From Bacteroidales bacterium UBA1204 (GTDB taxonomy: Bacteria > Bacteroidota > Bacteroidia > Bacteroidales > F082), in contig DBXU01000083.1 of NCBI GenBank assembly GCA_002310075.1, positions 22,947 through 41,378 on the forward strand: a stretch of DNA of 18,432 bases, given 5' to 3'. Position 1 is the first letter of the stretch; every line of letters begins with the position of its first letter. Made by a program: the position numbers and the translations under genes. Below are positions 14,505-18,432 of the stretch, piece by piece. The notes under the pieces are model-generated. The model ran no database searches, was not told where the DNA came from, and saw nothing but the letters and a program-made list of their open reading frames with translations.

Positions 14505-14893
14505 TGACCGAAGAAGAGAACATCGTCAGAATGGACAAATGGCTGTGGGCGGCGCGTCTCTTTAAAACGCGTTCGCTGGCTGCCGATGCCATCAAAGGCG
14601 GCAAAGTGAAGGTGGACGGCAATCCCGTCAAGCCCTCACGCGAGGTAAAAGAAGGCGATGTCATACAAGTGCAAATCGACCAATTGCACAAAGTTGTAGA
14701 AGTGAAGACAGTCATCAAAAACCGTGTCTCGGCCAAACAAGTGCCAGAGATTTACAACGACCTTACGCCCAAAGAAGAATACGAACGCATCGAATTCATG
14801 CATGCCTATAAAGCCGAGTGGCGTGACCGAGGCGCTGGCCGTCCCACCAAGAAAGAGCGGCGTATGATTGAGAAAATGAAAGATGACATGTAA
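14504..14893 (+). CDS. hslR: Hsp15-type S4-domain RNA-binding protein
   Basis: 129-residue basic protein with one S4 RNA-binding domain: RMDKWLWAARLFKTRSLA at 9-26, GGKVKVDGNPVKPSREVKEGD around 31-51. The C-terminal tail ends in TKKERRMIEKM, matching the PDKKERRDL region of E. coli Hsp15. Hsp15 binds 50S subunits carrying a stalled nascent chain and helps recycle them. The start is ATG 14504 in the overlap TAATG with der, which indicates translational coupling; the frame extends 16 codons further upstream only within der. The PagL-like gene follows after three bases. Function is inferred from family membership. Confidence 0.92.
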   Translation: MTEEENIVRMDKWLWAARLFKTRSLAADAIKGGKVKVDGNPVKPSREVKEGDVIQVQIDQLHKVVEVKTVIKNRVSAKQVPEIYNDLTPKEEYERIEFMHAYKAEWRDRGAGRPTKKERRMIEKMKDDM

Positions 14894-14896
14894 ACC

Positions 14897-15994
14897 ATGA
14901 AGAAAGTGCTATTTATAGTGCTTTTGCTTGGCACGACCTTACTGCTGTCGGCTCAAGGACGTTATGTAGAGCCCTCCTTCCGATATGCCTACCACATCCC
15001 TTTCCCACTTTACGCCGACTACCCTGTATATGGCGCCGACTTACGTATCGGACAACAGACCGATGGCTCCCAGGCTTGGGAATCGTTCTTTAACTATCCC
15101 TGTGTCGGCATTGCTTTCCGTATGGAACACCATACCATGAAAGATTATTTCGACGAAGAAAGCCAGAAATTCATTGACCTGGGCAACAGCTATGCCGCCT
15201 TTGGTTATTGCAACGGGCACCTCTTCAGTCGTCCAAAGTTCCAATTCGACTACACATGGGGCATCGGTATGGCATATTGGCCCAAAGGCCACAACCGCCT
15301 CATCAGTTCGCCTCTCACCGTACACCTCACGGTCGACTTCGGACCCGTCTTCAAACTCAACGACAACTTCGACCTGTTTCTGCGTGCCAGTTTCTCCCAT
15401 GCCTCAAACGGCGCCCTGCGAGTGCCCAACAAAGGCGTTAATGTGCTGGGCGGACAAGTAGGCCTGCGCTACTTCCCAAAAGGGCGCGCCAACATTAAGT
15501 ACGATAAAGAGTACCCATTCGAGAAATACAACCTTATTTATATGCTTGACGGTATCGGTGTGCGTGAGTCTAACACCATCACAGGACGCTATTGCATAGG
15601 AAATACCTTTGAGGTCGGATATTCTCGAGCCTTCCATCCCTGCTTCCGCTATGGTGGCGGCATCGATGTGCTTTACACTGGAGAGAATCAGGTGATGTAT
15701 GAATACAACCATGCCGAAGACCAATATAAAGCTGTTGACGCATTCAGCATCGCACCCTATGTTGCAGGAGAATTGTGCTACGGCCGATTCATCGGGCATC
15801 TCTCTTTTGCGTATTACCTATGGCAACCCGCAGAGTATTTGCCTAAACATTATCAAAAATACTACGAGCGCCTGTCTTTTCGCTACCATTTTGGGAAAAG
15901 CAGAGCATTGTTTGCTGGGGTCGGAATGAAAGTCCATGCTTCCCGCATCGATTACATCGAATGGACTGTAGGCGCTGACCTTTGGAAATGGTAA
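14897..15994 (+). CDS. PagL-like acyloxyacyl hydrolase, outer-membrane beta-barrel
   Basis: 365-residue exported barrel; signal peptide MKKVLFIVLLLGTTLLLSAQ with cleavage near residue 19-20. PagL is an outer-membrane enzyme that removes the 3-O acyl chain of lipid A. The active-site His-x-Ser-Asn signature is visible as SHASNGALRVPNKGVN, with H168 and S170, followed by the usual glycine-rich strand GGQVGLRYF. By spacing from the Ser, the position of the third catalytic residue of Pseudomonas PagL (Glu140) is N182 here. It is about twice the length of PagL, as seen in Bacteroidota homologues. It is the last gene after der and hslR, three bases from hslR. Deacylase activity is inferred; the real substrate may differ. 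Confidence 0.82.
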   Translation: MKKVLFIVLLLGTTLLLSAQGRYVEPSFRYAYHIPFPLYADYPVYGADLRIGQQTDGSQAWESFFNYPCVGIAFRMEHHTMKDYFDEESQKFIDLGNSYAAFGYCNGHLFSRPKFQFDYTWGIGMAYWPKGHNRLISSPLTVHLTVDFGPVFKLNDNFDLFLRASFSHASNGALRVPNKGVNVLGGQVGLRYFPKGRANIKYDKEYPFEKYNLIYMLDGIGVRESNTITGRYCIGNTFEVGYSRAFHPCFRYGGGIDVLYTGENQVMYEYNHAEDQYKAVDAFSIAPYVAGELCYGRFIGHLSFAYYLWQPAEYLPKHYQKYYERLSFRYHFGKSRALFAGVGMKVHASRIDYIEWTVGADLWKW

Positions 15995-16026
15995 AAAAAA
16001 TAGAGACGCGCCATGGCACGTCTCTA
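15993..16026 (-). terminator. Intrinsic terminator of the V-ATPase operon
   Basis: An 8-bp stem (16001-16008 with 16019-16026, TAGAGACG/CGTCTCTA) and possible inner pairs, followed on the minus strand by eight T at 16000-15993. It lies 26 bases beyond the subunit K stop. The T-run overlaps the stop codon of the convergent PagL-like gene. On the plus strand only A residues follow, so it works in one direction. Confidence 0.85.
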
Positions 16027-16051
16027 AAAAGATTATCCGTTCAAATTCGGA

Positions 16052-16492
<441 letters not shown>

Positions 16493-16508
16493 TTAATTGT
16501 TGATTTGT

Positions 16509-18293
16509 TTAATTTTCATTGTTTTGTGTAAGAGGTTTATATCTTCTTCCAGAGCCTTCATAACCAGAGTTTTTGAAGAACTCGAGGAAGTTGAGTCGCA
16601 AGGGATGCACAAAGGCGCCCAACACGCACATCGCGACGTTCAAGGTGTGACCAATCACCACAATAAGGATGAAGGCAATCCAACGGGCGCCGCCGTCACC
16701 TAAGGCCTGCACGCCGATAGCATTGAAGGCCTCACCGAGCTTGGCACCCGCAAGACCTAAAGCATACAGACGCAGGTAACTAAGCACGTCGCCAAGCAAA
16801 CCCGTTGCTGTGTTGTAGGTCTCCCACAAGCCCGAGCCCACATTGAGCAAAGGATTGCGGTGCAAGTCGTTTAGGAAGAAAATGCCTAAAGCCGACAAGC
16901 AGCCAATGACAATGACAATCCACTTCGTCAGCGCCTTGTCCATCACACCCATCAGAGCAAGACCACCCACAATGACACCACCCACGATGAGCAAAGTCCA
17001 ACCCCAGGTACTCAAGGAGTTGGCAAAGCCCTTAACCTTGGTACTCTGATAGGTCTTCACAATCATGGCGAGACAGATGTGCACGATACCGACGAGCAGT
17101 GCCAGCACCATCGTGCCGTCATAGCCGGCAATCTGAGAAGGCAACATACATTTCTTCACAGCATCGGGAATCCACTTCCACTCGAGCATATCCATCGAGA
17201 AGAAAGTATGGAACAACAAGCCGACCACAGTGGTGGCGATGCCCAAAGTAATGCCCAATGGCGCAATCTTCGGCAGTTTCTTCTTCAAAGCCAGACCAGC
17301 CAAGATGAGCACAAGGCCATAGCCAGCATCACCCATACAGAAGGCGAAGAAGAGCATAAAGAAGATGGAGATGAACACCGTCGGGTCAAACTCATCGTAC
17401 TTGGGTCGACCGTACATATCGGTCAGCATCTCAAACTTCGATACAAACCAGTTGTTTTTCAACTTAATAGGAGGGTTGTCGTCCACCTTGGCTTCATCCA
17501 CCAAGAAGAATACTTTCTCATCCTCCAGCATCTCTCGTAGTGCGGGCTCTGTCTCGACAGGAGCAAACCCCTCGAACACGGTGATGTAGTCCTCGGCGGC
17601 CTTCTCGCCCGCAACATGCGCAAGATGCAAGTCGAGTTTCGACAGGGTCTTGTCCATCTCGGCTTGCAGCACCGGCTCATGCCATTTCAACTGGGCCAAA
17701 CGATGCTCTTTCTCTTTCACCTGTGCCTCCAAATCGGCAATCTGCTTCTCAATGGTGGCAAAATCGCAGTCGGGAGCGGGAAGTTCCTTCAGCGGGAAGT
17801 CGTAGTCGTCGGAATCAGACACAACCACGAAATAACTGTATCCACCGAGGTTCGAAATCTCGCTCAGTGCATATTGTTCCTTCCATTCAGGGTCAATAGC
17901 CTTGGCCTTGTAGAAGTGGAGCTTAAGACCCGTTTCCTTGAGGCGATCGAAGCTCTTGGCATCGAACTGTCCCCAAGGAACCAACTCATCAGCGTCCTTG
18001 CGAAGTTGCGGCAGCTGGGCTTCGATGGCTTCCTTGTCGCGCATGGTCTCCATTACCTCCACAGCGAAATCAGTCGGCTTCTGACCTGGGTCATCGGCCT
18101 TTTCGATCTCTTTCAAAGCCGAAATAGCCTTGCGGTAAATCTCGGCACGTGCCGACAGCTTCTCCGATTTCTCGTCGATGGGCTTCATGGAACGTGTGAT
18201 GTCGACCACACCTACCGATTGCAGCTTCTCCAAGAAGGCATCGGCATCGCCGCTCAGCAGGATGAAATCATATTTCGTCATTTCAGTTACCAT
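16509..18293 (-). CDS. ntpI: V-type ATPase subunit I (a-type stator subunit)
   Basis: 594-residue membrane stator subunit that forms the ion half-channels against the K ring. The N-terminal half (1 to about 300) is cytoplasmic, with coiled-coil stretches at about 50-100 and 178-225. The C-terminal half has about seven membrane helices from residue 305. The conserved Arg that releases the ion is R508 in LSYLRLYALGLAG; a second conserved Arg is R566 in FVHPLRLNFLEFF. Start ATG 18293 follows GGAGG by six bases, and MVTEMTKYDF fits the family N-terminus. It overlaps the end of subunit D by 11 bases, so translation is probably coupled. The next gene is subunit K. Confidence 0.95.
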   Translation of the reverse strand: MVTEMTKYDFILLSGDADAFLEKLQSVGVVDITRSMKPIDEKSEKLSARAEIYRKAISALKEIEKADDPGQKPTDFAVEVMETMRDKEAIEAQLPQLRKDADELVPWGQFDAKSFDRLKETGLKLHFYKAKAIDPEWKEQYALSEISNLGGYSYFVVVSDSDDYDFPLKELPAPDCDFATIEKQIADLEAQVKEKEHRLAQLKWHEPVLQAEMDKTLSKLDLHLAHVAGEKAAEDYITVFEGFAPVETEPALREMLEDEKVFFLVDEAKVDDNPPIKLKNNWFVSKFEMLTDMYGRPKYDEFDPTVFISIFFMLFFAFCMGDAGYGLVLILAGLALKKKLPKIAPLGITLGIATTVVGLLFHTFFSMDMLEWKWIPDAVKKCMLPSQIAGYDGTMVLALLVGIVHICLAMIVKTYQSTKVKGFANSLSTWGWTLLIVGGVIVGGLALMGVMDKALTKWIVIVIGCLSALGIFFLNDLHRNPLLNVGSGLWETYNTATGLLGDVLSYLRLYALGLAGAKLGEAFNAIGVQALGDGGARWIAFILIVVIGHTLNVAMCVLGAFVHPLRLNFLEFFKNSGYEGSGRRYKPLTQNNEN

Positions 18294-18432
18294 GGGCTGC
18301 CTCCTCTTCTTCTGCTATGTGTTTGTTTTTCACGATTTTCTGGGAGGCTTTGGAGAGGTTCTCCTCGTCTTCCATATATCGTTTGATCTTACGTATGGCT
18401 TCGTTATAGCCAGGAATTTGCACCTTCTCGTA
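18283..18432 (-). CDS. ntpD: V-type ATPase subunit D, 3' end
   Basis: The last 49 codons plus stop of a gene entering from the right edge. The visible C-terminus reads YEKVQIPGYNEAIRKIKRYM followed by an acidic helix and a Lys-rich stretch (KIVKNKH), ending in AAHGN. This matches the C-terminal helix of the central-shaft subunit D of V/A-type ATPases. The assignment leans on position directly before subunit I, the expected order in Bacteroidota V-ATPase operons. Its TGA lies inside the first codons of subunit I (11-base overlap). It is too short to judge on sequence alone. Confidence 0.78.
   Translation of the reverse strand, partial: YEKVQIPGYNEAIRKIKRYMEDEENLSKASQKIVKNKHIAEEEEAAHGN

Noticed and set aside
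16001..16026. Terminator for the PagL-like gene on the plus strand
   Set aside because: The hairpin is followed by A, not T, on the plus strand; the T-run is only on the minus strand.
17616..18386. 256-codon plus-strand frame opposite V-ATPase subunit I
   Set aside because: Antisense shadow of a well-supported gene with no recognisable motif.

Overview
The window reads as an ordinary chromosomal segment of a Bacteroidota species, most likely order Bacteroidales. The reasons are the protein families present (a DUF6029-type outer-membrane protein, an Omp28-type lipoprotein, a long PagL-like barrel, a Na+-type V-ATPase) and ten copies of the Bacteroidota -7 promoter motif TAnnTTTG placed just upstream of genes. 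I see no insertion sequence, phage gene or CRISPR array.

Layout. 1-428 (-): 5' part of a MoxR-type AAA+ ATPase. 578-1249 (+): trmO. 1250-5956 (-): a probable four-gene run in the order manA, TlpA-like thioredoxin, DUF6029 barrel, Omp28-type lipoprotein. 6057-7193 (+): M20 amidohydrolase. 7165-7917 (-) and 7976-8566 (+): MTA/SAH nucleosidase and a LOG-family phosphoribohydrolase, divergent from one 58-bp control region. 8598-9629 (+): a P-loop kinase-like/dCMP deaminase fusion. 9626-11281 (-): NhaC antiporter. 11403-11921 (+): small unknown lipoprotein, ended by a bidirectional terminator shared with the initiator tRNA (11982-12053, -). 12158-15994 (+): era, der, an Hsp15-type S4 protein and a PagL-like outer-membrane hydrolase. 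16052-18432 (-): V-type ATPase subunits K, I and the end of D.

How the genes work together. Translation and ribosome assembly are well represented (trmO, tRNA-fMet, era, der, hslR). Sodium handling appears twice: the NhaC antiporter, and a V-ATPase proteolipid with the full Na+-site residue set. Envelope functions include the thioredoxin/barrel/Omp28 run, the PagL-like protein and two lipoproteins. Nucleotide and base salvage is covered by the nucleosidase, the LOG protein and the deaminase fusion.

The points most worth a second look are these: an envelope operon with two thioredoxin-fold proteins flanking a barrel whose mature form has only two cysteines, six residues from first to last; 7-nt periodic repeats of different sequence in three gene-proximal gaps, one folding into a 30-bp stem between era and der; the kinase-deaminase fusion; and the back-to-back -7 boxes of tRNA-fMet and era. 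No window stretch over 300 bases lacks a gene.
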